64,000 nucleotides of DNA from Coprobacter secundus (GTDB taxonomy: Bacteria > Bacteroidota > Bacteroidia > Bacteroidales > Coprobacteraceae): positions 265,156 to 329,155 of the forward strand of contig JTDA01000003.1 in NCBI GenBank assembly GCA_000803105.1, written 5' to 3'. Position numbers and translations under genes: made by a program. This document shows positions 25,423 through 34,900 of this stretch, piece after piece; position 1 is the stretch's first letter, and each line of letters starts with the position of its first letter. Below the pieces are notes generated by a model, which was given only the letters and a program-made list of their open reading frames with translations, was not told the DNA's origin and did not search any database.

Positions 25423-26358
25423 ATGATAATAAGTGCGAGTCGAAGAACTGATATTCCGGCATTTTATTCTCGGTGGTTTTTCAACCGGCTAAGAGAAGGA
25501 TACGTATTGGTTCCTAATCCATATAATCCCAGAATGGTAAGTCGTGTTAGCTTAAAGCCGGTTTGGATTGATTGTATTGTGTTCTGGAGTAAAAATCCGG
25601 CACCTATGATTGGAGAATTAGATCAGTTGGGAGATTATAAATATTATTTTCAATTTACCTTGAATCCTTATGGGCAGGAAATAGAAAGAAAACTACCTTC
25701 GCTGGCAGAACGTTTAGAGATATTTAAGACCCTTTCTGATAAAATCGGTAAAGAAAGAGTGATTTGGCGTTATGATCCTATATTTGTAAATGAAAAATAT
25801 AATATATCTTTTCACAAAGATGCTTTTGCCCTAATTGCATTTGAGTTGAAAGATTATACGGATAGGTGTACTCTGGAATTTATAGATTGCTATAGTCATA
25901 TTCGTCCTGCTATAGCTAAATTCAATATACATTCTTTGGAGAAAGAAGTAATTGAAGACGTGGTTTCTGCTTTTCAGGAAATTGCCTCAGAGTTTGCTAT
26001 CAAATTAAATACGTGTGCCGCTAAAATAAATTTAGGATATTTGGGAGTTTCCGGAGATGCTTGTATTAGTCAGAGTCTTATTGAACAGATTACAGGTTAT
26101 TCTATTTCTGCCAGTAAAGATAAAAATCAGCGGTTGTTTTGCAATTGTATCGAAAGTCTCGATATAGGTATGTATAATAGCTGTCTTAATGGTTGTGTAT
26201 ATTGCTATGCCAATAAGGAGTGTTACGATAAGATTCGACGTAATGGAGAAAAACATGATGTAAATTCACCACTTCTTATCGGAAGTGTATCTGATGAAGA
26301 TATCATAAAAGACCGGAATGTCCGGAGCTTTCGTATTGAACAAAGTTCATTGTTTTAA
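25423..26358 (+). CDS. DUF1848 family protein
   Basis: A 311-residue cytoplasmic protein. It starts MIISASRRTDIPAFYSRWF, contains VFWSKNPAPM and VIWRYDPIF, and ends with a cysteine cluster CNCIESLDIGMYNSCLNGCVYCYAN (about residues 245-269, shown here in part as C-x-C, then C-x3-C-x2-C). These are the hallmarks of DUF1848, a family related to radical-SAM and iron-sulfur proteins; the C-x3-C-x2-C group probably binds a 4Fe-4S cluster. The reaction is unknown. It is transcribed alone, divergent from the C25 peptidase, and ends at a strong bidirectional terminator. Confidence 0.85.
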   Translation: MIISASRRTDIPAFYSRWFFNRLREGYVLVPNPYNPRMVSRVSLKPVWIDCIVFWSKNPAPMIGELDQLGDYKYYFQFTLNPYGQEIERKLPSLAERLEIFKTLSDKIGKERVIWRYDPIFVNEKYNISFHKDAFALIAFELKDYTDRCTLEFIDCYSHIRPAIAKFNIHSLEKEVIEDVVSAFQEIASEFAIKLNTCAAKINLGYLGVSGDACISQSLIEQITGYSISASKDKNQRLFCNCIESLDIGMYNSCLNGCVYCYANKECYDKIRRNGEKHDVNSPLLIGSVSDEDIIKDRNVRSFRIEQSSLF

Positions 26359-26377
26359 TTTAGGATTTTGTATTAAC

Positions 26378-26415
26378 AGAAAAAAGACTTACAATAAATT
26401 GTAAGTCTTTTTTCT
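26378..26415. terminator. Bidirectional terminator between DUF1848 gene and tRNA
   Basis: Perfect 18-base stem (26378-26395 with 26398-26415) and a 2-base AA loop, with A/T runs at both ends, serving both converging transcripts. Confidence 0.85.
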
Positions 26416-26419
26416 GATG

Positions 26420-26493
26420 TGGTCCCACTTGGGCTTGAACCAAGGACCCCCTGATTATGAGTCAGATGCTCTAACCAACTGAGCTATAGGACC
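26420..26493 (-). tRNA. tRNA with CAU anticodon (Ile2 or elongator Met)
   Basis: 74-base cloverleaf on the minus strand beginning GGTCCTATAGCTCAGTTGG. The 7-base acceptor stem pairs (one G-U), the anticodon loop is CTCATAA within a TCTGA/TCAGG stem, and the T-loop is GGTTCAAGCC-like. CCA is not encoded. A CAU anticodon can be elongator Met or, with lysidine modification, Ile for AUA; the sequence alone does not decide. It is not the initiator, which is at 46403-46474. Confidence 0.9.
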
Positions 26494-26518
26494 GGCTTGA
26501 GTTTCCTCAAAAGCGATG

Positions 26519-26550
26519 CAATATTACTGCTTTTTTCTGAAATGACCAAA
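26519..26550 (-). promoter_or_regulatory. Promoter of the CAU tRNA gene
   Basis: On the minus strand TTTG (26547-26550), 20 bases, then TAATATTG (26519-26526; one mismatch to TAnnTTTG), 25 bases upstream of the tRNA. Confidence 0.55.
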
Positions 26551-26768
26551 TAAATATTATGATTTTATATTGATTTCTTGTTGATGAATAAGCTAAATAG
26601 TTGGTTTACAAATGATATATCAGAATAATTTTATAGAATTTTTTATTCGAAGTTTTCTGTCGATTTGGGGATAAAGTGTAGCTGGCAGGTTTCGGAAGAG
26701 TTTATCAGTATGAACTAATGTTCGTTTCTTTATAAAACTATATTTATGTATGAAAAAGAATTTTCTTG

Positions 26769-26776
26769 TATCTTTG
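26769..26776 (+). promoter_or_regulatory. -7 element (TATCTTTG) of ribF
   Basis: Exact TAnnTTTG match 20 bases before the ATG at 26796. It lies downstream of the alternative start at 26766, which argues against the longer protein. Confidence 0.55.
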
Positions 26777-26795
26777 GTGCCTGATTTATGATGCG

Positions 26796-27725
26796 ATGAA
26801 GATAATTGAAAAGCCTAATATTATTTCTCCCGGCATGTTGGTTGCCGGTATCGGTTTTTTTGATGGAGTCCATTTGGGGCATCAGGCTCTTATTGGGAAT
26901 ATTGTCCAGACAGCTCGTGAAAGGAATATGTCTTCGGCGGTTGTTACTTTCCGGAGCCATCCACGTCAGGTATTGCACAATAATTACTGTCCACATTTGA
27001 TTAATTCTTTTGAGGAGCGGATGCAACATCTTTCGGAAACAGAACTCGATTATTGTATCGTACTTGATTTTACTCAAGATATGTCCATGTTGTCTGCCCG
27101 GCAGTTTATATCTTTTTTAGCAGAAGATTATGGTATCTCTTGTTTATATGTCGGTTATGACCATCGTTTTGGACATAATCGGTTGGAAGGTTTTTCAGAT
27201 TACGTACGGTATGGAAAAGAGTTAGGTGTTGATATTATTCGCGCTCAAGCCTACCATCCTGGAGGTAAACATGTGAGTTCTTCCGTAGTGCGTACGTTAC
27301 TGTCTCAGGGAAAAGTTGAAGAGGCAGCTTCATTATTGACTTATTCGTATTGCCTGGAGGGAGAAGTGATTGAAGGGCATAAATTGGGTCGAGAATTGGG
27401 GTTCCCTACGGCAAATCTCAGATTGACGGACAATCATAAAATCATTCCGGCAAATGGTGTTTATGCTGTGCGGGTACAGTTGCCGAACGGTAGCTTGAAG
27501 AACGGGATGTTGAATATTGGAACACGGCCTACGGTGAGCAATGGAAGAGGCAGGAGTATAGAAGTGAATCTTTTCGATTTTTCGGGAAATTTGTATGGGT
27601 GTGTCTTGAAGGTATTTTTGATTGCGTTTTTGCGGGAGGAAGAGAGGTTTTCGAATATAGAGAAGTTGATTGCCAAAATACAAAAAGATAAGGAGCATAC
27701 TCTTCGTATACTCCTTAGTCAATAG
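26796..27725 (+). CDS. ribF: Bifunctional riboflavin kinase/FMN adenylyltransferase
   Basis: RibF, 309 residues, makes FMN and then FAD from riboflavin and ATP in the cytosol. The N-terminal FAD synthetase domain shows the nucleotidyltransferase motif GFFDGVHLGH (residues 20-29), and the C-terminal riboflavin kinase domain begins at about 183 with GEVIEGHKLGRELGFPTANL. Length is normal. The frame is open from 26766, but a -7 promoter element at 26769-26776 lies inside that extension and MKIIEKPNIISPGM fits the family, so 26796 is the start. It stands alone, convergent with the Lrp-type gene. Confidence 0.95.
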   Translation: MKIIEKPNIISPGMLVAGIGFFDGVHLGHQALIGNIVQTARERNMSSAVVTFRSHPRQVLHNNYCPHLINSFEERMQHLSETELDYCIVLDFTQDMSMLSARQFISFLAEDYGISCLYVGYDHRFGHNRLEGFSDYVRYGKELGVDIIRAQAYHPGGKHVSSSVVRTLLSQGKVEEAASLLTYSYCLEGEVIEGHKLGRELGFPTANLRLTDNHKIIPANGVYAVRVQLPNGSLKNGMLNIGTRPTVSNGRGRSIEVNLFDFSGNLYGCVLKVFLIAFLREEERFSNIEKLIAKIQKDKEHTLRILLSQ

Positions 27726-27768
27726 AATTTCCTCAATTTTGTTTAATTCGAGTAGAAGCTTATTATAT

Positions 27769-28239
27769 TTATTTATCTTCTTTCTTTTTGATGGGAATCT
27801 CCCGATTCATACTCTGTTCTAAAGATATCAATGTTTCCGTAGCAGTAACACCATGTATTTCTTGTATTTTGTCGTTAAGAAGTTCCATAAGGTGTTCGTT
27901 GTCCCGTGCATATAATTTACAAAGCATCGTATACGGGCCTGTTGTAAAATGACATTCGACAACTTCAGGTATTTTCTCAAGTTCCGGAACCACATCTTTA
28001 TACATAGAGCCTTTTTCAAGTTTTACCCCGATATATGTGCAAGTCCGATATCCAAGAGTTTTGGGATTGACGTGGTATCCAGAACCTATGATTACACCCA
28101 TATCAATCATTCGTTGTATTCGTTGATGAATAGCAGCCCGAGAGACGCCACATTTTATCGCTACATCTTTAGATGGTATACGCGCATTGCGCATAATGAT
28201 TTCAAGTATTTGTCTATCAAGGTTATCAATTTTTTCCAT
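27769..28239 (-). CDS. Lrp/AsnC family transcriptional regulator
   Basis: A 156-residue DNA-binding protein. The N-terminal helix-turn-helix (about 5-55; LDRQILEIIMRNARIPSKDV, then GVSRAAIHQRIQRM) and the C-terminal RAM ligand-binding domain (about 70-145; VECHFTTGPYTMLCK) are complete. Members bind amino acids and often repress themselves and amino-acid metabolism genes. The targets are not evident; a -7 element lies just upstream at 28267-28274, and no amino-acid gene is adjacent. Confidence 0.92.
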   Translation of the reverse strand: MEKIDNLDRQILEIIMRNARIPSKDVAIKCGVSRAAIHQRIQRMIDMGVIIGSGYHVNPKTLGYRTCTYIGVKLEKGSMYKDVVPELEKIPEVVECHFTTGPYTMLCKLYARDNEHLMELLNDKIQEIHGVTATETLISLEQSMNREIPIKKKEDK

Positions 28240-28266
28240 TACTGAAGAATTTAATCATTATGTCAG

Positions 28267-28274
28267 CAAAAGTA
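28267..28274 (-). promoter_or_regulatory. -7 element (TACTTTTG) of Lrp-type gene
   Basis: Exact TAnnTTTG match on the minus strand 27 bases before the ATG. Confidence 0.45.
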
Positions 28275-28423
28275 ACTCTTTTTTTGGAATAAATATGCAA
28301 ATTATGAATGAAATAGTCCAAAAATTCACTTTTTATCAGAAATTTGTTTGTTTTTGAGAAAGATATATTGAACTTATCTTGCTATTTCTATTCATAATTA
28401 TAGTTTTAATTGTAAATATGATT

Positions 28424-29290
28424 TTATTTTTTGTCCGGGCAAGTGACATCTATTATTTCGATTTCGAATTCTAATACGGAATTTGGTTTTATATCTCTGC
28501 CTGCTCCTCGTTCACCATATGCTAGTTCTGCCGGTATATAGAGAATATATTTACTTCCTTTATTCATGAGTTGAAGGGCTTCTGTCCAGCCTTTAATCAC
28601 ATTAGTCACACCTATTTCAAGGGGTTTCCCTCGGTCATATGAGCTGTCAAATTTGGTGCCGTCGATTAATTTTCCGGTATAATGAACTTTCACTTTACAA
28701 TCGGAGGTGATTAGTGGACCTTCTCCCTGTTTTAAGACCTTGTATAATAATCCCGATGCTGTTTTGATAACCTCGGGCTCTTTTTCTTTTTCAGTAAGAA
28801 AAGCTTTTCCTTCGGCTAAGTTTTTGGCGGCTTCGGCTTTTTTCTGTTCTTCTATTTCTTTTTGTTTCCTTTCACGATAAGTGTTCATAACTTCTGTCCA
28901 TAACTTTTCGGCATTTTCTTTATCCAAGAGAGTTGGTTGTTCGCTCAATACTGCAATAAGGGCATCTTGGCAAGCTTGTTTGTCAAGGTTAATCCCTTCT
29001 TTAGACATTTTTTCTAACTGCTCTTTTAACCCGATACCGAAATTTAATCCCATTTCGTATGAGCGTTTTGTTGTATCAGTTGTAAAAGTCGCCTTAAATC
29101 CTTTGATGAAGGCTTTCATTTCTATTTTGTGAGGAAATTTTTTTATTCCTTCAGCCATTTCTGCACCGTTGAGCAAGCCGTAAGCGTATCCGGTACTGTC
29201 GGCAGGAGTTGCCAGGGTTTTATCTTTCTTTTTGCCAAAAGCAGAAATGGAAAGCAGGCAACAGAGGATTAAGATATATTTTTTCATCAT
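28424..29290 (-). CDS. FKBP-type peptidyl-prolyl isomerase, exported
   Basis: A 288-residue isomerase with a Sec signal peptide (about 1-19, cleavage near AFG/K) and no lipobox Cys. An FKBP_N dimerisation domain (about 30-160, helical, with a Glu/Lys-rich linker) is followed by the FKBP catalytic domain (about 175-284; VKVHYTGKLIDGTKFDSS, GWTEALQLM, YIPAELAYGERGAG, LEFEIEIIDV). It would accelerate proline isomerisation in folding of periplasmic or outer-membrane proteins. Third of three paralogous genes in a row on the minus strand; a terminator lies between this gene and the lipoprotein paralogue, so it probably has its own promoter. Confidence 0.92.
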   Translation of the reverse strand: MMKKYILILCCLLSISAFGKKKDKTLATPADSTGYAYGLLNGAEMAEGIKKFPHKIEMKAFIKGFKATFTTDTTKRSYEMGLNFGIGLKEQLEKMSKEGINLDKQACQDALIAVLSEQPTLLDKENAEKLWTEVMNTYRERKQKEIEEQKKAEAAKNLAEGKAFLTEKEKEPEVIKTASGLLYKVLKQGEGPLITSDCKVKVHYTGKLIDGTKFDSSYDRGKPLEIGVTNVIKGWTEALQLMNKGSKYILYIPAELAYGERGAGRDIKPNSVLEFEIEIIDVTCPDKK

Positions 29291-29320
29291 GTGGTATGTA
29301 TTTATGTTATTGTTACGAAC

Positions 29321-29357
29321 AAAAAGAGAACCGGAGTAACATCCCGGTTCTCTTTTT
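29321..29357 (-). terminator. Terminator of the FKBP lipoprotein gene
   Basis: Perfect 14-base stem (29321-29334 with 29344-29357) with T-tract on the minus strand, 22 bases after the stop at 29380. Confidence 0.85.
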
Positions 29358-29379
29358 ATTTAGACTGGTTATTTACATT

Positions 29380-30246
29380 TTATTTTGAAGGAGCTTCAAC
29401 TTCGAGAAGGTCTATGTCAAAAATCAATGTAGAGTTTACAGGGATAGAGCCAGTCTGGCGCAACCCGTAACCTAATTCTGCAGGGATATATACTTGGTAT
29501 GTAGACCCCGGAGTCATTAACATCAAAGCTTCTCTAAATCCAGGAACGACTTGACCTACATTCATTGTAGTATTTTTGTTGGCATCAAATTGTTTTCCGT
29601 CGATTAAAGTTCCTTTGTAATTGATTTTTACATTGCTGGTAGCTGTCGGTTTTTCACCTTTACCTTCTTTGATTACTTTGTAGAGTAATCCTGAAGCTGT
29701 TTTTTGTACACCGGCTTCTTTAGATTTTTCTTCTAAGAATTTTTTACCTTCAGCTGCATTCTTCTTGGCTTCAGGGCTTTCAGCGATTCTCGCTTCTTCG
29801 GCTTTCATTTTTTTTTCTTGGAAAGAAGTCATAAAAGCTTGGTAAACTTGTTCTGCCTGACTTCTTGATAAGATAGTAGAATCTCCTTTTATAGATTTAC
29901 TAAGGGCGGCAAGGAAAGTAGCTTTGTTGATTTCAATGCCTTGCTGTCCCATTTGTTCGAATTGTTGTTTCAGGTTTACACCGATGTTCATACCCAATTC
30001 GTATGACATTTTGGTAGAATCGCTGTTCAATGTTTGTGCGATACCTTTAATCAACTCAGAAGCTTCGATTTTTTTAGGATATTGTTTGATGCCTTCAGCC
30101 ATATCGGTACCATTGAGCACACCATAAGCATAGCTGACACTATCGACATCTGTTTTTAGATTTGCACCGGCTTTGCTATCGCAAGATGTCAGTCCGAAAG
30201 CAACACAACCAGCAGCCATAATTGAAAATAAAACTGTTTTTTTCAT
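29380..30246 (-). CDS. FKBP-type peptidyl-prolyl isomerase lipoprotein
   Basis: A 288-residue paralogue with a lipoprotein signal peptide ending LTSC (Cys about 22). The FKBP_N domain occupies about 30-165 and the catalytic domain about 180-285 (VKINYKGTLIDGKQFDAN, VPGFREALMLM, YIPAELGYGLRQTG, LIFDIDLLEV). The active-site Asp of the DSS/DAN segment and the Tyr of AYG/GYG are retained. It would be anchored to the periplasmic side of a membrane. It follows the 194-residue paralogue by 19 bases on one transcript that ends at 29321-29357. Confidence 0.92.
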   Translation of the reverse strand: MKKTVLFSIMAAGCVAFGLTSCDSKAGANLKTDVDSVSYAYGVLNGTDMAEGIKQYPKKIEASELIKGIAQTLNSDSTKMSYELGMNIGVNLKQQFEQMGQQGIEINKATFLAALSKSIKGDSTILSRSQAEQVYQAFMTSFQEKKMKAEEARIAESPEAKKNAAEGKKFLEEKSKEAGVQKTASGLLYKVIKEGKGEKPTATSNVKINYKGTLIDGKQFDANKNTTMNVGQVVPGFREALMLMTPGSTYQVYIPAELGYGLRQTGSIPVNSTLIFDIDLLEVEAPSK

Positions 30247-30265
30247 TTTGTTGTTATAATAAAGT

Positions 30266-30850
30266 TTATACTATATCGAGCAATTCTACTTCAAAAATCA
30301 ATGTCGAGTTCGGAGCTATAGCTTCACCAGCTCCTTTTTCTCCATAAGCGAGATCAGAAGGAATATATAATTTCCATTTCGAGCCTACAGGCATAAGTTG
30401 AAGAGCTTCTACCCATCCCGGAATTACCTGATTTACGCCAAATACGGCAGGTTCTCCTCTTTTGACGGAACTGTCGAATACTTGTCCGTTTATTAACTGT
30501 CCTTCATAATGGCATTTAACCCTATCTGTGGCTTTAGGTTTTGCCCCTTTACCTTCGGTTATGACTTCATATTGTAGGCCACTGGGTAGAGTAATGACTC
30601 CTGCACGTTTTTTATTTTCTACCAGAAACTTTTCTCCTATTTCGCGATTTTTTTCTGTCATCTCTTGTTGCATACGGGTAAAGAATTCATTTATAATCTG
30701 TTTGGCTTCATCGTATGACATTTCGGGTTTTATATTTTCATATATTGCTTTCACCCCGTTGGCAAAATCGTCGATGTCCAGAGATTGTATACCGGAACTT
30801 TTAAAATTGTTGCCCATACTCAGGCCTAATGCATAACTTAATTTGTCCAT
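30266..30850 (-). CDS. FKBP-type peptidyl-prolyl isomerase, cytoplasmic (FklB-like)
   Basis: A 194-residue isomerase without a signal peptide: it begins MDKLSYALGLSMGNNFKSSG, the start of the FKBP_N domain itself (about 1-85). The catalytic domain (about 90-192) has VKCHYEGQLINGQVFDSS, GWVEALQLM, YIPSDLAYGEKGAG and LIFEVELLDIV. The size matches cytoplasmic FklB. First gene of the pair with the lipoprotein paralogue, so cytoplasmic and membrane-anchored forms are made from one mRNA. Confidence 0.92.
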   Translation of the reverse strand: MDKLSYALGLSMGNNFKSSGIQSLDIDDFANGVKAIYENIKPEMSYDEAKQIINEFFTRMQQEMTEKNREIGEKFLVENKKRAGVITLPSGLQYEVITEGKGAKPKATDRVKCHYEGQLINGQVFDSSVKRGEPAVFGVNQVIPGWVEALQLMPVGSKWKLYIPSDLAYGEKGAGEAIAPNSTLIFEVELLDIV

Positions 30851-30917
30851 ATTTTTTTGTTAAAATTGGGATATTGTATTTTCTCTACCCATTTTATATA
30901 TTTCCGTAAATTACGGG

Positions 30918-30925
30918 CGAAGATA
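30918..30925 (-). promoter_or_regulatory. Possible -7 element (TATCTTCG) of FKBP pair
   Basis: One mismatch to TAnnTTTG, about 68 bases upstream of 30850. A 13-base inverted repeat CCGTAA-A-TTACGG at 30904-30916 lies just downstream in the leader. Confidence 0.3.
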
Positions 30926-31093
30926 GAGTTTTTATTGTATAGTTCTCTTATTTTCTATTAAAAAAAAATATAAATTTGTGCTAACTGAATAATACAAACT
31001 TTTAAAATCAAACACATTTCTGTATAATATTGTTTTGTGCGGAAGATGTGAAAGTTGCCGGTTTATAGTTTTTATAACTTAAAAAAGTCGATT

Positions 31094-31786
31094 ATGAAAA
31101 AAATTGTTGTACTTACAGGAGCTGGGATGAGTGCAGAAAGCGGATTATCTACCTTTCGCAGTAGTGACGGATTGTGGGAACAACACCGAGTAGAAGATGT
31201 TGCTACTCCCGAAGGGTGGTTTAGGAATCCTGAACTGGTGCTTAATTTTTACAATATGTTACGTAAAACCCTTATTTCTTCCAAACCTAATGGAGGACAT
31301 TTGGGATTGGTTGATTTAGAAAAAAATTTTGATGTATATATTATAACCCAGAATGTTGATAATCTTCATGAGAAAGCTGGAAGCCGTAATGTCTTGCATT
31401 TACATGGGGAGTTGATGAAAGTAAGGTCGGAAAAGGATGAAAATTTAGTCTATGAGTTGTCTCCCGAACATCCGGAGATCCATTTAGGCGATGTCGCTGA
31501 TGATGGAGCCCAATTGCGCCCTTATATTGTTTGGTTTGGAGAAGCTGTACCGATGATAGAGCAGGCAATTGAGTGGGTAAAAGCTGCTGATGTTTTTGTG
31601 GTAATCGGTACATCTTTGAATGTCTATCCTGCAGCGGGGTTACTGCATTATGTGCATCGGGGTACGCCGGTTTATTTAATTGACCCGAATGAAGTGAAAG
31701 ACCCATCCGGAAATGTAACCCGAGTTATCCGTAAAGGTGCGACGGAAGGTGTAATAGAATTGAAAAAGCTATTGTTGCATAGTTAA
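31094..31786 (+). CDS. cobB: Sirtuin-type NAD-dependent protein deacylase lacking the zinc cysteines
   Basis: A 230-residue cytoplasmic SIR2 enzyme that removes acyl groups from lysine using NAD. The NAD-binding GAGMSAESGLSTFR (9-22), TQNVDNLHEKAGS (85-97), catalytic His104 in LHLHGE and GTSLNVYPAA are present. The zinc-ribbon cysteines that normally follow HG are absent, and the whole protein contains no cysteine; the segment reads HGELMKVRSEKDENLVYE instead. This form is seen in other Bacteroidota, so it is probably active without zinc. The frame is open from 31055, but MKKIVVLTGAGMS at 31094 is the family start. Confidence 0.92.
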   Translation: MKKIVVLTGAGMSAESGLSTFRSSDGLWEQHRVEDVATPEGWFRNPELVLNFYNMLRKTLISSKPNGGHLGLVDLEKNFDVYIITQNVDNLHEKAGSRNVLHLHGELMKVRSEKDENLVYELSPEHPEIHLGDVADDGAQLRPYIVWFGEAVPMIEQAIEWVKAADVFVVIGTSLNVYPAAGLLHYVHRGTPVYLIDPNEVKDPSGNVTRVIRKGATEGVIELKKLLLHS

Positions 31787-31842
31787 AATGGATTATTGGA
31801 ATTGAAGTGCTTCTGTAATATCCAATGTAAAATTACTATATT

Positions 31843-31882
31843 AAAAAAGATTGACTGGGAAACAACCCGGTCAATCTTTTTT
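31843..31882. terminator. Bidirectional terminator between sirtuin and GH85 genes
   Basis: 17-base stem (31843-31859 with 31866-31882, one G-U pair) with A-run before and T-run after, between convergent genes. Confidence 0.85.
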
Positions 31883-31943
31883 GTTGATGTATCGGTCATT
31901 GTATTGTAAAAGTCAGATGACCAATATTAGGGAGAAATTCAGT

Positions 31944-34900
31944 TTATTTTTTAGTGATTTTAAATGATTTCAGATTTTTGCCATCTTTGCTTATCGTAAC
32001 AAAGAACATTCCATACCCGTCTACTTTCAGTTGTTTTATATCACCGGCTTCGACGTTGTAAGATGTGGTGTTAACTAAAGTGCCATCTGTTGTGTAAACC
32101 GAAATTTTATAATTTCCTGCTTCGGCAAATAATAGATTTGCACTTTCGGTGAAAGGATTGGGATAGATGTTCATTTTTATGTTCGAGTTTTCTTCGATAG
32201 AGGAATTGTCAGAGATAAGGATAATGTCTTTGACACTCTTTTCTACTTTTCCATATACATTTTCCAAAGTTACGGTTGCATCATAAGTTCCGGCTTGGGT
32301 GTATGTTGCTTTTGCGTTTTCGTTATCGAGAGTTATATTGGCTCCAGGTAAGTTCCATTTGGTCTCGGTATTGATTTCCATAATACCTGTCAGTGCAGGA
32401 ACACCGCTTGTGAATTGAGGAGACATGGAAGTAATATCGTCATTATCTTTTCGGGTAGTTACGCGGCCGGTAACGGAGCTCATGGAACCTTCATTATAGA
32501 ATTCTCCGGTTTCGGTATTGACGGCATCATCTTCGAATCGCCAGTATCCTATCAGTCCTTCGGGCATATCTCCGAATAAGGGGTCATAGCCTTTCATAGC
32601 TTCTTGTACTTCGCTTTCGGTGAGAGCTTTGTCCCAGAATTGGATTTCGTCTAAAGAACCCATGAATCCGCTTCTGTTGGCTGCGCTGCCTCCAAAATAG
32701 CAAGTCCCGGTACCTCTAAATGAATGGTTGTAGTTTGTGTTTTCTGCACTTTTTTTACCATTGAAATATACGGCCAGCTTGTTTTTATCAACAACCATAG
32801 CTAAATGAGTCCAGACTCCTTGTGTCATAGAGTAATCATGGTTTTGTACATTACTACCACTGAGTAGACAGGCATTTAGAGAATAGTCAGACATTATATC
32901 CCACCAAGCATCTCCCCAGTCGGAAGTGGGCCAATTATCTGTATAGGTTCGTTGGTTATAAAATGCAGTCCCCTCAGTAGATGAAAGAACATTTTCGTCT
33001 AATTTTACCCAGCAAGAGATTGTAAATGGTACTTTGCTACAGATATTTGACGGGATGGTAAATGATTCGACATCGGTAAGATGTAATCCCCTCGAAACTA
33101 ATCCGTCTCGTTTAGTTCCTTCATAACTGTATGTGACTTCTTCATTCACTTCTGCTTCCTTTTTACTTACCGATATGTCGGAGATATCGCTGATTCCTCC
33201 CGTTTCTTCTGGGGTAATCTGGATAAATCCTCTGTAGATGACAGGGTCATTGCTTCCGACTTCTAAGTCGTAGAATCCTTCTTCTTCAATTTGTCCAGTG
33301 AAAGAGGTTACACCGTCTTTTGTCAGAACTTCTTCTCCGGTTGCTGCATTTTTGAGGACAAATTTGGATGCTGCATGTGTTACATCATAGAAGCTAACGG
33401 TAAATTCTTGATTAGGTTTAATGACCGGTTTATCGATAATTACGGTTTCGAGAGGAATAATTTCTCTTTCCATCGGTTCTGACCAAACGATTTCGCTGCG
33501 TTCACCTTTGGGATTAACGGCACAAACACCTACTTGTACACTCTGGTCTTCAATGTTAGAAGGAGCACCGACTACATAAGCTGCCCAAGATGTGGTAGCT
33601 GTGCATAAGGTAGGTTGGTCTTGTTCGGATGCACGAGTATAAATTTCAAAATACCAAACGTTTACGTCGTCATTATAAACCGGAACACCTTTTGATTCGT
33701 CAAAGTTTTTGTCTCCGCATTGCCAGATTACTTTGACATCGTTTCCATTAAATTGCCCTCCCAATACTTCAGCGTGTGTAATCGTTATAGGAGAAGGTAC
33801 CATCGAGGTTTGAGTATTTATAACAGATAATTCCCCTAATAAAATTTCATAGTCTGCCGTTGTGTTTTCGAGTTCCAGACCGATACAAGCGATTTTATCG
33901 CTATTACTTAGTCCTAAATCTTTCATAGAGATAGTTGCTGTATACCATTCTCCGTTTTTACTTACATTGGGTAATTTGTGCGAACTGAATATATATTCTG
34001 AGCCTGCCTTAGATATGCATAAGGACATTTTGGGGTCTGTACCTCCGCTTATCATCTTATAGGTAATTTTCATCTCACATCCGTCAGCCATTGCCAATTC
34101 GGTTTTGAAAAGCCGTACATCTGATTTTGCTGTAGCTCCATGGAGTTTGAGGCAGGAACCGCCATACCAAGCATCGTCGAATGAAAAGTTGATATTGATA
34201 GCATTAGCGGGAACATTTGCTCCTTTGTCCCAGTTATCGGTGATCCACCAACGCCATGTAGGTAAAAAGTCCTGCATTCCGATATTGTACCATTTATTAG
34301 GAAAGGACGTTTTTCCTTCTTTATTGAAAAATTGGCCGTTACCCAGGTTGAAACGGGTAATAAAAGGTATTTGATTGATGGTACTTTTAGCATTGATGAA
34401 TGCTTCTATACCATGGAATGTTTCCAAATCACTTAAGCTGAATCCTCGTTTTGCATTGCTTATTTCGGGGAGTGATGCTGGATTGCGGTGACCACCGGAG
34501 AAAACCATCTCCAGTTTAGTTTGATATAAATTCTGAATAGCCAAATCGGAGGAGCCTAATTCATTGGCATTTTTGTGAATCATATTGTCTGCGTGGTTAC
34601 CCCATAGCCCGATGGAAAAGGGATAGTCTTTCAGTAACATCCATCCTCCTGAAGTCCCGGCATTGTTGTGCAACCCTCGGCCTTCGATATCCATACCTGC
34701 ATATACATCATAGGTTGAACGGCCTAATGAAGTTGCTGTTTCTTGCGAAGTTTTAAGTTTTGTAGAGTTCCAGTTATAATTTAGGAAAAATGCATCAGTG
34801 ACATTTTTCCCGTTTTTAGAAAACCAGTCTTTGTTATTGTCATTCAATTGGTCGGTCCAGCTTACATAACCAGAATTACTTTGGGATTCATACCATATGA

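Larger units (their letters stand above)
26494..26795. other. Intergenic region between tRNA and ribF
   Basis: About 300 bases holding the divergent promoters of the tRNA (26519-26550) and ribF (26769-26776). No other structure seen. Confidence 0.5.
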
